DNA from: Microcaldota archaeon
GTDB taxonomy: Archaea; Micrarchaeota; Micrarchaeia; Micrarchaeales; Micrarchaeaceae
Length of the DNA stretch: 11,910 nt
Reading direction: 5' to 3'
Assembly (NCBI GenBank): GCA_021827955.1
Contig: JAKATY010000040.1
Location: 1-11,910 of the forward strand
The notes beneath the pieces were generated by a model that had not been told where the DNA came from, made no database searches, and worked only from the letters and a program-made list of their open reading frames with translations. This document shows positions 4,277 through 10,885 of this stretch, one piece after another (positions within the stretch are counted from its first letter, which is position 1; each line of letters begins with the position of its first letter). The translations under genes and the position numbers were made by a program.

Positions 4277-5917
4277 TCACTCCTTGAAATATGAAACTTC
4301 ACCTATAAGATTTACCTCGCAGGCTGCTACCGGCTCCGCAATCTTGAAATTGTTGAGCACCTCCGGATGGACTTCGCCTATAGTGCCGATATGCTTGCCT
4401 TCGGAGTATATGCCTGCACACCTTCCTTCTATAAAGGAGGGATTTTTCTCCTCTCTCAAAGAGTATTTGATCCCCAAAAATCCGAACATCGAATCCAGGA
4501 CACCTTTTGCATCGGCAAAATTGGATCTAGAATGTTCGCTTACGAAAGAGAGGTTTACCCTTTCTGCAGCTTTGTCATCTTCTACAGAGAACACGCTGCC
4601 TATCTCAAAAAGCCTCTGCGGCATCTTCTCGTGCGTAGACCTCCCAAGAGTTAACAGCAATGAAGGCAGTATCGAATTCCTGAGCATCGTTATATTTTCT
4701 GTTTTCGAATACGTTATCTTTACCACATTGGCATCTTCCGGAAGGCGCATCTGCTTGAATGCAACATCCTGGTTTGTCAGATAGTTGTTTACAGCTTCGG
4801 TATAACCCACACCTATCATAAAAACGGCCAGCTTGTTTATGTATTCCTGAAGCTCGTTGAAAAGCCCTATCGCAGTGCTGTGCACCGGCGTCGGGCTTAT
4901 GTTTTCGTATCCGAACCCTATGGCTATGTCTTCTATTATATCTTGATAGTTGAACACGTCGAGCCTGTATGGCGGCACTTTCACGAGCAGAGAATTTCCG
5001 TATTTTGATGCGGGATGACCGAGCCTGTTGGCATATGTTATGAGAAGGTTCTCAATGAGCCTCATCCCAAGGGTGCCGTCTATCTTGCTTAGGTTCACCT
5101 TTACCTCGCGATAGGCCATGTCAGGCTGCATCAGGCTGCGCTTCTCGTACTTTATCTCTACAGGGTGTATCTCCGCCCCCTGATCTATGAAAGAGGCAGC
5201 AAGAAGACTGGCTGTGCTGTTCACGGTCTTCTCCGAAGTGCCCGTCACATCCACGAGTATGTTTTCGGTGCTTTTGCCTATCGCAGTCGCTTTTGAATTT
5301 ATTATAGGTATTAGTGACATTATCTTTTCAGAATCCTTCAGATACGGATAAAGCGCGCGATTTTTGCCGCTTTCTATCGTATTGCCAAAAGCTATGCCTT
5401 TTGGATGCGATTTTATTATTTCACCGAAGCTCATTGCCTGACTTGATCCCAACGGGATAAATTTTCCCACATCTGAAGCGTCGTATACCAAAGGCCCTTT
5501 CACCGCGTCATAATTGTGCAAGCCCATGGCCATTTTCTTTCTTTTCCTACCGTACGTTTCGCTCAGCTTCTCAGTAAAATTTATAAGGTACTTGAGATGC
5601 TGCTCGCTCATGTTGACTTTCTTCGCTACGAAAGAGGAGATGAATGGCCTGATCTTTTCAACGTTTTTCGTTACCGTTATGCTGGTCTCGGCGGGAGCGC
5701 TTACTGCATAATCAGAATCGGCGGGGACCCTTTTGCCGCTGTAGTAAAGCATGCTTCTGCGAAGTCCGAAAAAATCCAGAAGGTCCGGCCTATTTGGCGG
5801 AACATCTATCGAAAGGGTGTCGCCTTCAACGCTTTCAACATCAAGGCCTATTTTTTCTGCAAGCTCCGCTGCGCCTTCAATGCCAAGGTCTTTCAAACTG
5901 AATGATACAACAGCCAT
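4277..5917 (-). CDS. pheT: Phenylalanyl-tRNA synthetase beta subunit (archaeal type)
   Basis: PheT pairs with PheS in the heterotetrameric synthetase that charges tRNA-Phe. This 546-aa protein has the usual archaeal length. The N-terminal B1 region contains VPPNRPDLLDFFGLRRSML (about 39-57). The B3/B4 editing domain spans roughly 85-265 and includes the segment KATAIGKSTENILVDVTGTS at about 209-228. The B5 domain includes VPPYRLDVFNYQDIIEDIAI (about 314-333), with acidic residues of the family metal site. The remainder is the catalytic-like core found in all beta subunits. ATG 5917 is chosen because GGTG lies 9 nt upstream; an in-frame GTG at 5929 adds four residues but overlaps that GGTG. 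The gene begins 19 nt after pheS and is followed by nop5. Confidence 0.96.
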   Translation of the reverse strand: MAVVSFSLKDLGIEGAAELAEKIGLDVESVEGDTLSIDVPPNRPDLLDFFGLRRSMLYYSGKRVPADSDYAVSAPAETSITVTKNVEKIRPFISSFVAKKVNMSEQHLKYLINFTEKLSETYGRKRKKMAMGLHNYDAVKGPLVYDASDVGKFIPLGSSQAMSFGEIIKSHPKGIAFGNTIESGKNRALYPYLKDSEKIMSLIPIINSKATAIGKSTENILVDVTGTSEKTVNSTASLLAASFIDQGAEIHPVEIKYEKRSLMQPDMAYREVKVNLSKIDGTLGMRLIENLLITYANRLGHPASKYGNSLLVKVPPYRLDVFNYQDIIEDIAIGFGYENISPTPVHSTAIGLFNELQEYINKLAVFMIGVGYTEAVNNYLTNQDVAFKQMRLPEDANVVKITYSKTENITMLRNSILPSLLLTLGRSTHEKMPQRLFEIGSVFSVEDDKAAERVNLSFVSEHSRSNFADAKGVLDSMFGFLGIKYSLREEKNPSFIEGRCAGIYSEGKHIGTIGEVHPEVLNNFKIAEPVAACEVNLIGEVSYFKE

Positions 5918-5936
5918 TTGCAACTGCACCCTTTTC

Positions 5937-7421
5937 TCAAATATCTATCTTGGGCCTCTTCCTAAGCCACTGAACCTCGTTCTTATACAGCGTGGTAAGC
6001 GAATCGAGATTCATGAAGTGGAAGAGAAGCCTCTCCACGCCGCCGCCCCATGCCAGCACCGTCTTCTTCGTGCCAAGAGCCTTTGTTATTTCCTTCCTTA
6101 TTATGCCTCCTCCGACAAGCTCTATCCAATCCTGCTTCTCCTCGTCATAATAGAGGGCTTCGAGCCCCGGCTCCACGAACGGGAAGTACGAGGGCTTGAA
6201 CTTGAACTTTTTGTTGCGCGGATTTGTGTCAAAGCCCAGCAAATCGTAAAAGCGTCTTAAAGTGTCTACAAGATTCGAGAAGCTTAGCTTATCCCCTATT
6301 ATAATGCCGTCATACTGCGTAAGCTCGGCGAGGTGCTTGTAGTCTACGCTTTCGTTCCTGAATACCTTGCCGAGGGAGAACAGCTTCACGGGGTACTCCT
6401 CAGAAAGCAGCTTTGAGAACTTGTAAATGTAATGCGCCGACACGCTGGTTGAATGCGTCCTCAGCAGGGCCTGCTTCGCCACCTCCTCGCGCCACACATC
6501 GCCCCAACTCGAAAGATGCATTTTCTTTACCCTTTTCAGCAAGGGCAGATCCTCCACGCTTATCTCGTTCGGATTTGAAAGGAAGAAGGTATCCTGCATC
6601 TCTCTTGTAGGATGGTCTTGAGGAGAGAACAACGCGTCGAAATCCCAGAAAGCGGACTCTATTATTGGGCCAGAAACTTCGGTGAACCCCATGCTTACCC
6701 ATAGGCTTCTTAAGTGGTTGTTGAATTCCCGCATCGGATGCAGGCGAGCCGCATAAACCTCTTCCGTTGGCGCATTTATGTTGTAGCTCTTGAACTTCTT
6801 GTTTTTCCACGATCCGGAAAGCAACATCTCCTTGGTAAGCTGGTTTATGCCTTCTTCGTTAGTTCCTTCTTCCAGCATGCGCTTTCCTGCAGAAGTAATC
6901 CTTACGGCACCCATAGAAGATCTTTCGCTTACTTTTACCAGATTCCTTTTCTCAAGCAACACAATCTCTCCTTCATGCTTCCCCACATATTCGTCGTCTG
7001 CTGAGGAAGAGTCCAAGCGCTCAAGCACCTGCCTCAGCGGGTACTCCGCACTCTTCGAATGGCGAACGCCTTCTGCAGTTAATTTAGCTACACCGTTTTC
7101 TATGTTTATCCATCCGTTGCGTTTTGCCCACATCAGCCCTATGCTGTCTTTTATCTCGCTCAGCTTCGCCGTGCCATGCTTTGCAAGCTGCTTCACAAAC
7201 GTTTCCTCTGGCATTTCATTGACATAACCTTTGCCTTCTTCTGTGAGGGACAGGATCTTTTCCCGTTCTTTGGATACTTCGATCGCTTTCTGTTCTGCCA
7301 GTGTTTCTATGGCCCATCTCGCTGCATCCAAAGCTATGCCGGTAGCTTCTACAATCTCGTCTACGCTGCTTTCGCCGCGATCCTTCAGGAATTCAAGTAT
7401 CTTGAATTGGTATTCGTGCAA
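5937..7421 (-). CDS. pheS: Phenylalanyl-tRNA synthetase alpha subunit (archaeal type)
   Basis: PheS is the catalytic class II subunit of PheRS. The 494-aa protein starts with winged-helix-like repeats (residues about 1-190) that contact tRNA-Phe, as in archaeal and eukaryotic PheS. The catalytic core follows: HPMREFNNHLRSLWVSMGF (motif 1 region, 228-246), FWDFDALFSPQDHPTREMQD (258-277, family signature), motif 2 VFRNES (353-358), KHLAELTQYDG (362-372), and motif 3 GGGVERLLFHF (459-469). Small departures from the commonest sequences (LTQ for FHQ, GGGIIRKE for GSGMFRPE) do not remove catalytic residues. The start is TTG 7421: the strong SD GGAGTGA (7426-7432) stands 4 nt before it and no ATG is available. 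It is the second gene of a minus-strand run with the envelope protein, pheT and nop5. Confidence 0.97.
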   Translation of the reverse strand: MHEYQFKILEFLKDRGESSVDEIVEATGIALDAARWAIETLAEQKAIEVSKEREKILSLTEEGKGYVNEMPEETFVKQLAKHGTAKLSEIKDSIGLMWAKRNGWINIENGVAKLTAEGVRHSKSAEYPLRQVLERLDSSSADDEYVGKHEGEIVLLEKRNLVKVSERSSMGAVRITSAGKRMLEEGTNEEGINQLTKEMLLSGSWKNKKFKSYNINAPTEEVYAARLHPMREFNNHLRSLWVSMGFTEVSGPIIESAFWDFDALFSPQDHPTREMQDTFFLSNPNEISVEDLPLLKRVKKMHLSSWGDVWREEVAKQALLRTHSTSVSAHYIYKFSKLLSEEYPVKLFSLGKVFRNESVDYKHLAELTQYDGIIIGDKLSFSNLVDTLRRFYDLLGFDTNPRNKKFKFKPSYFPFVEPGLEALYYDEEKQDWIELVGGGIIRKEITKALGTKKTVLAWGGGVERLLFHFMNLDSLTTLYKNEVQWLRKRPKIDI

Positions 7422-7425
7422 TATC

Positions 7426-7432
7426 TCACTCC
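7426..7432 (-). promoter_or_regulatory. Shine-Dalgarno sequence fixing the TTG start of pheS
   Basis: On the minus strand the sequence is GGAGTGA, 4 nt upstream of TTG 7421. It is the most complete SD match seen in the window and justifies the rare start codon. Confidence 0.75.
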
Positions 7433-7447
7433 AAAGCAGAGCAGAAT

Positions 7448-8215
7448 TTATCTACCGGCCTTAACATACGCATAGATTACAAACAGCAGTATTACAAGCG
7501 CTATTATTATGTATGAGAATATGCCAAGATAATGGTAGATGCCCTCGAATGCCTTAGACACCTCCTGCTGCAAACTCTCGGTGATAGTAAAGGTAAGTGT
7601 GAATTTGGAAAGGGGTTCCCCGTAGAACCACGACACCTCGCTTACGTTCTCGTAGTTGTTAGTTATGCCGGAGGCCGGAGAATCTGGAACAGGATATATC
7701 GAGGTTATGGCAGCCCCCTGTGGAATCACTATGTTCAAGGTGGTGTTGGCTGGAAGAACTTCGCCGCTTGCTCCATGCTCAAAGTTTAGAACTGAAGGAT
7801 TGAAGCTGTAGCTGTATGAACGCGGACCCGCCTGAGTTACTTTGGTCACGTTCGCGACATTGTAGCTCATAATTATATACGCTTCGCCGCCATTCTGGTT
7901 TTTAATAACGGGCCCTGGAAGCATCCTGAAATTGTAAACGCCCAGCTTCGGATTTATTATATGCTGCGTAAGCATCGGCCCTATCAGTGACTGCCACTCG
8001 CTAAGAGTGAGGTTCAGCGCAACCCTGTCCGTGGAATATTGCTTTATTGATTCATTGCTCACCAATACCGATAGCACTTCCTTAACGGATGCGCTGGAGT
8101 TTGCGTTCAATATCACAGTTGTATTGAGGTTTGTAACAGCATAAGAACCGTAGGAAAGCTGCATAAAAAGCATTGCTAAGGCTGCAGCCAAGAAAACAAA
8201 GGCAAAGGTCTTCAA
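7448..8215 (-). CDS. Secreted, membrane-anchored envelope protein, function unknown
   Basis: From the TTG start this is a 255-aa protein beginning MKTFAFVFLAAALAMLFM, a classical signal peptide or signal anchor. The C-terminal segment around residues 229-251 (GIFSYIIIALVILLFVIYAY) is a membrane helix followed by KAGR, so the roughly 200-residue middle faces outward. That middle is rich in beta-prone strands and carries seven N-x-S/T sequons (for example NTT, NSS, NES, NLT, NVT, NVS), consistent with N-glycosylation in archaea. No enzymatic motif is visible. TTG 8215 is chosen because GGTG (8223-8226) lies 7 nt upstream and because a TATA-like run lies further up. ATG 8287 is an alternative giving 24 extra residues (MARRSRQAK...) and would convert the signal peptide to an internal anchor. 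The stop is 26 nt before pheS, so it is likely in the same operon. Confidence 0.72.
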   Translation of the reverse strand: MKTFAFVFLAAALAMLFMQLSYGSYAVTNLNTTVILNANSSASVKEVLSVLVSNESIKQYSTDRVALNLTLSEWQSLIGPMLTQHIINPKLGVYNFRMLPGPVIKNQNGGEAYIIMSYNVANVTKVTQAGPRSYSYSFNPSVLNFEHGASGEVLPANTTLNIVIPQGAAITSIYPVPDSPASGITNNYENVSEVSWFYGEPLSKFTLTFTITESLQQEVSKAFEGIYHYLGIFSYIIIALVILLFVIYAYVKAGR

Positions 8216-8250
8216 GATTAAACACCTTATTATATCAATTTGTAAGGCAC

Positions 8251-8263
8251 TAATAAATAATTT
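8251..8263 (-). promoter_or_regulatory. TATA-like element for the envelope-protein/pheST/nop5 run
   Basis: On the minus strand the sequence is AAATTATTTATTA. Initiation about 26 nt downstream, near 8230, would give a short leader of about 14 nt including GGTG at 8223-8226. If correct, it excludes the ATG 8287 start for the envelope protein. Confidence 0.45.
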
Positions 8264-8314
8264 TGCCTGCCGGCTTCGCCGCGCCATCTGGATTGTTCCC
8301 GCACGGGCGAGGCA
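8264..8314. other. GC-rich potentially folded element in a divergent intergenic region
   Basis: TGCCT (8264-8268) pairs with AGGCA (8310-8314), enclosing two small hairpins: CGGC-TTC-GCCG (8271-8281) and CCC-GCAC-GGG (8298-8307). It is far more GC-rich than the flanking AT-rich promoter sequences. It overlaps the alternative N-terminal extension of the envelope protein. No known RNA family is recognised. Confidence 0.3.
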
Positions 8315-8335
8315 GAAACGCAGAAAGCAGCTTTA

Positions 8336-8345
8336 TGTTTTATAC
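8336..8345 (+). promoter_or_regulatory. TATA box for pelota
   Basis: TTTTATACTT-like sequence (8337-8346 core TTTTATAC) predicts initiation near 8367, about 20 nt before the start codon. Confidence 0.5.
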
Positions 8346-8389
8346 TTTTGCTTTGCATTATCAAATGGCAAGCTGCGGAAGCGATGTCA

Positions 8390-9436
8390 ATGAAGATATT
8401 CAACTTCAGGAAGATGGATGGCAGGCTCAAGCTCAGGATAGACAATGTAGAGGATCTCTGGGCGCTGCAGAGAATTATATTCGAGGGAGATAGGATAAGA
8501 TCGGAAAGCTTCAGGAGGTTCAAGCCTGAAGAGAGCGATGAAGGAGAGATGAAAAAGGTAATAGTAGAGGTAAGCGCAGAGAAGACAGAATTGGACAAAA
8601 ACGCGCTGAGGCTCAGGATAACAGGCAAGATAGTCGATGGCAGGCCTCTGGAGTACATAAGGCTTAACACCTACCACACTTTGAACATAGGCTTGCATGA
8701 AGAGATAGAGCTCGCAAAAACAGAGTGGCCGAAATATATCATGGAGGTAATTAAGGAGGCCGTGGAGGACACAAAAAAGCCCAGGATTGCTATCATACTT
8801 TTGGATGACGAGAAAGCGCTGCCTGCCTATCTGCTCGGTTACGGGATAGAATTCCTCAACGAAATATACAGCAAATTGAGCAAGAGGATGAAACCCAAGG
8901 ATTTTGAAGAGCAGAAGGAGAAGTACTTCAACGAAATAATAGAGACAATAAAGAACCTCAACACGGACACGGTTGTAATCGCGGGACCGGGCTTCACGAA
9001 AGAGGATATAAAGAAGTACATGGAAGAGAAAGGGCTTGCCGAAAGCATAGGAAAAAGGCTGGAATATGAAAGGGCAAGCGACACTGAACGGACAGGAATG
9101 TACGAGCTCATGAGAAACGGGAAGGTAGCGAGCATAATGGCAAGGAGCAGGGTAAGGTCGGAGTTCAAGGAGATGGAGTATTTCCTCAAGGCGCTGAGCA
9201 TGGGCAAGGCGAAATACGGAATAGAAAACGTGCGGGCCGCGATAGAGTCATATGATACAAGAAGCATACTGGTGAACGATTCTGTGATAGGGAGCGCCGA
9301 GATAAGGAAGCTGCTCGGATCGGCTGAGGAAGCCGGCATAAAGATAAAGATAATCAACGCGGAAAGCGAGGCAGGAGCACAACTGCACGGCTTCAAAGAC
9401 ATAGCAGAGATCGAAGTCGAAGACGAAGAAGAATAG
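8390..9436 (+). CDS. pelA: aPelota, archaeal ribosome-rescue factor (Dom34/Pelota)
   Basis: Pelota is an eRF1 paralogue that enters the empty A site of stalled ribosomes and, with the translational GTPase aEF1A and ABCE1, splits them. The 348-aa protein has the three expected domains: an Sm-like N-terminal domain (1-125) beginning MKIFNF with NVEDLWALQRIIFEGDRIRS; a central domain (130-260) with RIAIILLDDEKALPAYLLGY, the family motif VVIAGPGFTKEDI (195-207) and RTGMYELMRNGKVASIMARS; and a C-terminal domain with KYGIENVRAAIESYDTRSILVND and an acidic tail EVEDEEE. There is no GGQ peptide-release motif, as expected. ATG 8390 is chosen because GGAAG lies 8 nt upstream and MKI matches the family start; ATG 8384, two codons earlier, is possible. 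The DUF4870-like gene follows immediately, with its SD overlapping this stop codon. Confidence 0.95.
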   Translation: MKIFNFRKMDGRLKLRIDNVEDLWALQRIIFEGDRIRSESFRRFKPEESDEGEMKKVIVEVSAEKTELDKNALRLRITGKIVDGRPLEYIRLNTYHTLNIGLHEEIELAKTEWPKYIMEVIKEAVEDTKKPRIAIILLDDEKALPAYLLGYGIEFLNEIYSKLSKRMKPKDFEEQKEKYFNEIIETIKNLNTDTVVIAGPGFTKEDIKKYMEEKGLAESIGKRLEYERASDTERTGMYELMRNGKVASIMARSRVRSEFKEMEYFLKALSMGKAKYGIENVRAAIESYDTRSILVNDSVIGSAEIRKLLGSAEEAGIKIKIINAESEAGAQLHGFKDIAEIEVEDEEE

Positions 9437-9444
9437 GTGCTTGC

Positions 9445-9747
9445 GTGAAAGAGGATACCAAGATGAGAATGCTGTACCTTGCAATATATGCTTTGGGGTT
9501 CTTTACGGGCCTGAGCGCCTATGTGCTCTCCGACGAGATAAAGATCGACAGCGGGGAAAGGATAAGATTCCACGGATTGCAGGCAAGCGCGATAGGCGCT
9601 GTTATGCTGATACTGCTTCTGCTGCCCTACGTGAAGATTTTTTCAGCAGTAGTATGGATCTACGGCATGTATATAGGATATGCAGCAGGATACAAAAGGG
9701 ATGTGGAAGTGCCGATCATAAGCATGATAGCTAAGGTATACAAATAG
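9445..9747 (+). CDS. DUF4870-like small integral membrane protein
   Basis: This 100-aa protein has three membrane helices: residues about 9-27 (MLYLAIYALGFFTGLSAYVL), 47-62 and 66-83. The loop after the first helix reads DSGERIRFHGLQASAIGAVM, which matches the conserved 'x-R-F-H-A-x-Q-S' signature that begins the second helix of DUF4870 (Tic20-like) membrane proteins. No enzymatic function is established for the family. The start is GTG 9445, with GGTG (9436-9439) 5 nt upstream and sharing one base with the stop codon of pelota, so the two genes are translationally close-coupled and almost certainly co-transcribed. ATG 9463 would shorten the protein by six residues and lacks such a signal. 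A T-rich stretch at 9771-9776 may terminate the transcript. Confidence 0.8.
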   Translation: MKEDTKMRMLYLAIYALGFFTGLSAYVLSDEIKIDSGERIRFHGLQASAIGAVMLILLLLPYVKIFSAVVWIYGMYIGYAAGYKRDVEVPIISMIAKVYK

Positions 9748-9770
9748 GCTTTGCTGCAGTGTCCAAGATT

Positions 9771-9776
9771 GTTTTT
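9771..9776 (+). terminator. Possible T-tract terminator after the DUF4870-like gene
   Basis: GTTTTT lies 24 nt after the stop codon of the last gene of the pelota operon and before the convergent transporter gene. Archaeal intrinsic termination relies on such T runs, but five bases is a short tract. Confidence 0.3.
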
Positions 9777-9794
9777 CTGAAAGCAGAGGAGGGT

Positions 9795-10121
9795 TCACGT
9801 AATGCCTATCAGTATTACTCCTATGAATATCGTTGCTACGCCGACCCAGCGCAGCAGCGGCACGTTTTCGTTGAGCAGAACCGCGGCGAACACGACGGCG
9901 AAAACGTATGCCAGCCCTCCGAAGCTGTAAGCCCAGCTAAGATGCACTCTGCTAAGCACATAAAAATAGAACAAGGTCGAGACGACGTACGCAAGCAAGC
10001 CCGCAAGCAGTATTAGCAGGAATTCATCGCTTCCGAAGGAGTACTTGAAGAGCAGCTGTCCTACCGCACCCAAAAGGGTCGAAACGATTATCAAAAGGAT
10101 ATTCGAGGTTTTCTGCTTCAT
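9795..10121 (-). CDS. Four-TM DMT/SMR-type half transporter, second of a pair
   Basis: This 108-aa protein is almost wholly four membrane helices: about 6-25, 33-54, 59-80 and 86-106. The first helix ends GQLLFKYSFG, resembling the 'GQ-x-x-x-K' pattern of EamA/DMT and ArnE/ArnF-like proteins. The family is the drug/metabolite transporter superfamily; substrates cannot be read from sequence. The membrane Glu of helix 1 that is essential for cation coupling in EmrE-type SMR proteins is Gly at the aligned place, which argues against a typical quaternary-ammonium exporter. The start ATG 10121 has GGTGG (10127-10131) 5 nt upstream, sharing a base with the stop codon of the preceding gene; GTG 10130 is an alternative in the same frame. 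It is the downstream partner of the 10131-10487 gene, and both end VIGIT/LIGIT, pointing to a tandem duplication that makes a heterodimer. Confidence 0.82.
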   Translation of the reverse strand: MKQKTSNILLIIVSTLLGAVGQLLFKYSFGSDEFLLILLAGLLAYVVSTLFYFYVLSRVHLSWAYSFGGLAYVFAVVFAAVLLNENVPLLRWVGVATIFIGVILIGIT

Positions 10122-10130
10122 TGCGCCCAC

Positions 10131-10487
10131 CTATGCAGTAATGCCTATCACCATCACGCCCACAAAGACAAGAAGTATGCCTGCAAGGCGCACTAAGGTA
10201 ATCTTTTCCTTTAGGAATGCAAAAGAGAACAGGGCCGTGAATATGAAGCTGCTGGCAAACAGCGGATAGACAAGGGAGAGGGGCGCGGACTTCAAGGCGT
10301 AGAGGTAGATTGCCAGGCTTACCGCGTATGCGCCTACGCCGAGCAGTATCCTTTTGTTCTTTAGCAAGGCGATTATTTCGCGTATTCCTGAAAGAGATTT
10401 CGCCATTCCTCCCTTGAAGAGTATTTGCGCGGAAGAGGCGGCCAAAGCCGCAATAAGTGTTATAAATATAACTAGGTATATACTCAA
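10131..10487 (-). CDS. Four-TM DMT/SMR-type half transporter, first of a pair
   Basis: This 118-aa protein has four membrane helices (about 3-24, 46-66, 70-92 and 98-117). Helix 1 is followed by SSAQILFKGGMAKSL, and helix 3 contains APLSLVYPLFASSFIFTALF, the 'S-x-x-Y-P' region typical of EamA/DMT halves. It is homologous in plan to the next gene and shares its ending (VMVIGITA). Such half proteins generally act as antiparallel dimers, so the two genes probably encode a heterodimeric transporter. As in its partner, the helix 1 Glu of EmrE is not conserved (Ala). The start is TTG 10487, supported by GGTG (10494-10497) 6 nt upstream; no ATG exists near the N terminus. Its SD region and promoter face the divergent 10507 gene, with only 19 bp between start codons. 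Confidence 0.82.
   Translation of the reverse strand: MSIYLVIFITLIAALAASSAQILFKGGMAKSLSGIREIIALLKNKRILLGVGAYAVSLAIYLYALKSAPLSLVYPLFASSFIFTALFSFAFLKEKITLVRLAGILLVFVGVMVIGITA
10475..10483 (+). promoter_or_regulatory. TATA box of a leaderless promoter for the 10507 gene, inside the divergent coding region
   Basis: GGTATATAC is centred about 28 nt before ATG 10507. It lies within the first codons of the minus-strand transporter gene. A second AT-rich box, TTATAAATATA, occurs at 10460-10470. Confidence 0.5.
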
Positions 10488-10506
10488 CTAATACACCGCT
10501 GATACC

Positions 10507-10815
10507 ATGAACAATTTCATTGCGATTGCAGTATCCATTATAGTGGTTGCGCTTACAATATATGCCGTTGCATTATTTATAACTTCAGGAGCCAGCGGGT
10601 ATTTCTATATCGTCGTGGCCATCGCGCTGGCAATAGGCCTTGTAAACTCGTGGCTCATCTCAAGCGGCAGGTACGAGCGCAGGAATGGGAGCATTGAGAA
10701 TAAGGGGACAATTTCCTCCGCTCCCTCGTCTGTTGCGGCGGAAGCTACTGTAAACTTAGACGGCAAATCCAGGCCCAAGGCGAAGAGAAGAAGCCGCAAA
10801 ACATCCAAGAAATAA
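10507..10815 (+). CDS. Small two-TM protein with a basic cytoplasmic tail, function unknown
   Basis: I do not recognise this 102-aa protein. Two hydrophobic helices span about residues 5-27 and 32-51 (YFYIVVAIALAIGLVNSWLI). After SSGRYERRNGS a Ser/Ala-rich linker leads to the tail GKSRPKAKRRSRKTSKK, in which the last 16 residues carry nine Lys/Arg. By the positive-inside rule both ends are likely cytoplasmic, with a short outer loop. The basic tail could bind membrane phospholipid head groups, nucleic acid or a partner protein. ATG 10507 has no SD motif but lies about 28 nt after a TATA box, so the mRNA is probably leaderless. It is divergent from the half-transporter pair and 70 nt upstream of the topoisomerase gene, in the same direction. 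Confidence 0.72.
   Translation: MNNFIAIAVSIIVVALTIYAVALFITSGASGYFYIVVAIALAIGLVNSWLISSGRYERRNGSIENKGTISSAPSSVAAEATVNLDGKSRPKAKRRSRKTSKK
10535..10545 (-). promoter_or_regulatory. Possible TATA box for the half-transporter pair
   Basis: On the minus strand the sequence is CACTATAATGG, located inside the divergent 10507 gene. It would start transcription near 10513 and leave a leader of about 25 nt containing the GGTG SD (10494-10497). Evidence is position only. Confidence 0.3.
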
Positions 10816-10816
10816 C

Positions 10817-10842
10817 TGCATAGTATGCGCTATGCAAAGCGC
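10817..10842 (+). other. Two overlapping, mutually exclusive hairpins upstream of the topoisomerase gene
   Basis: TGCATAG (10817-10823) and CTATGCA (10830-10836) form a perfect 7-bp stem around a 6-nt loop. GCGCT (10827-10831) and AGCGC (10838-10842) form an alternative 5-bp stem that shares bases with the first. The element begins 2 nt after a stop codon and ends 43 nt before the next start. It could be a terminator, an RNA switch, or a dyad for a protein; none is established. Confidence 0.35.
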
Positions 10843-10885
10843 ACGATGGAAGGCATGCGGCGATCTGCTGAATTGATGCTTTTTC

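Noticed and set aside
4284..4784. Plus-strand ORF of 166 codons opposite pheT
   Set aside because: It is fully antisense to the conserved C-terminal part of PheT and carries no family motif, so it is a shadow of pheT.
5751..6260. Plus-strand ORF of 169 codons across the pheS/pheT junction
   Set aside because: It is antisense to motif-bearing parts of both synthetase genes. Length is explained by codon bias on the opposite strand.
8839..9573. Minus-strand ORF of 244 codons opposite pelota
   Set aside because: Ser/Leu/Ile-rich sequence generated by the reverse complement of a Glu/Lys-rich gene; pelota is unambiguous.
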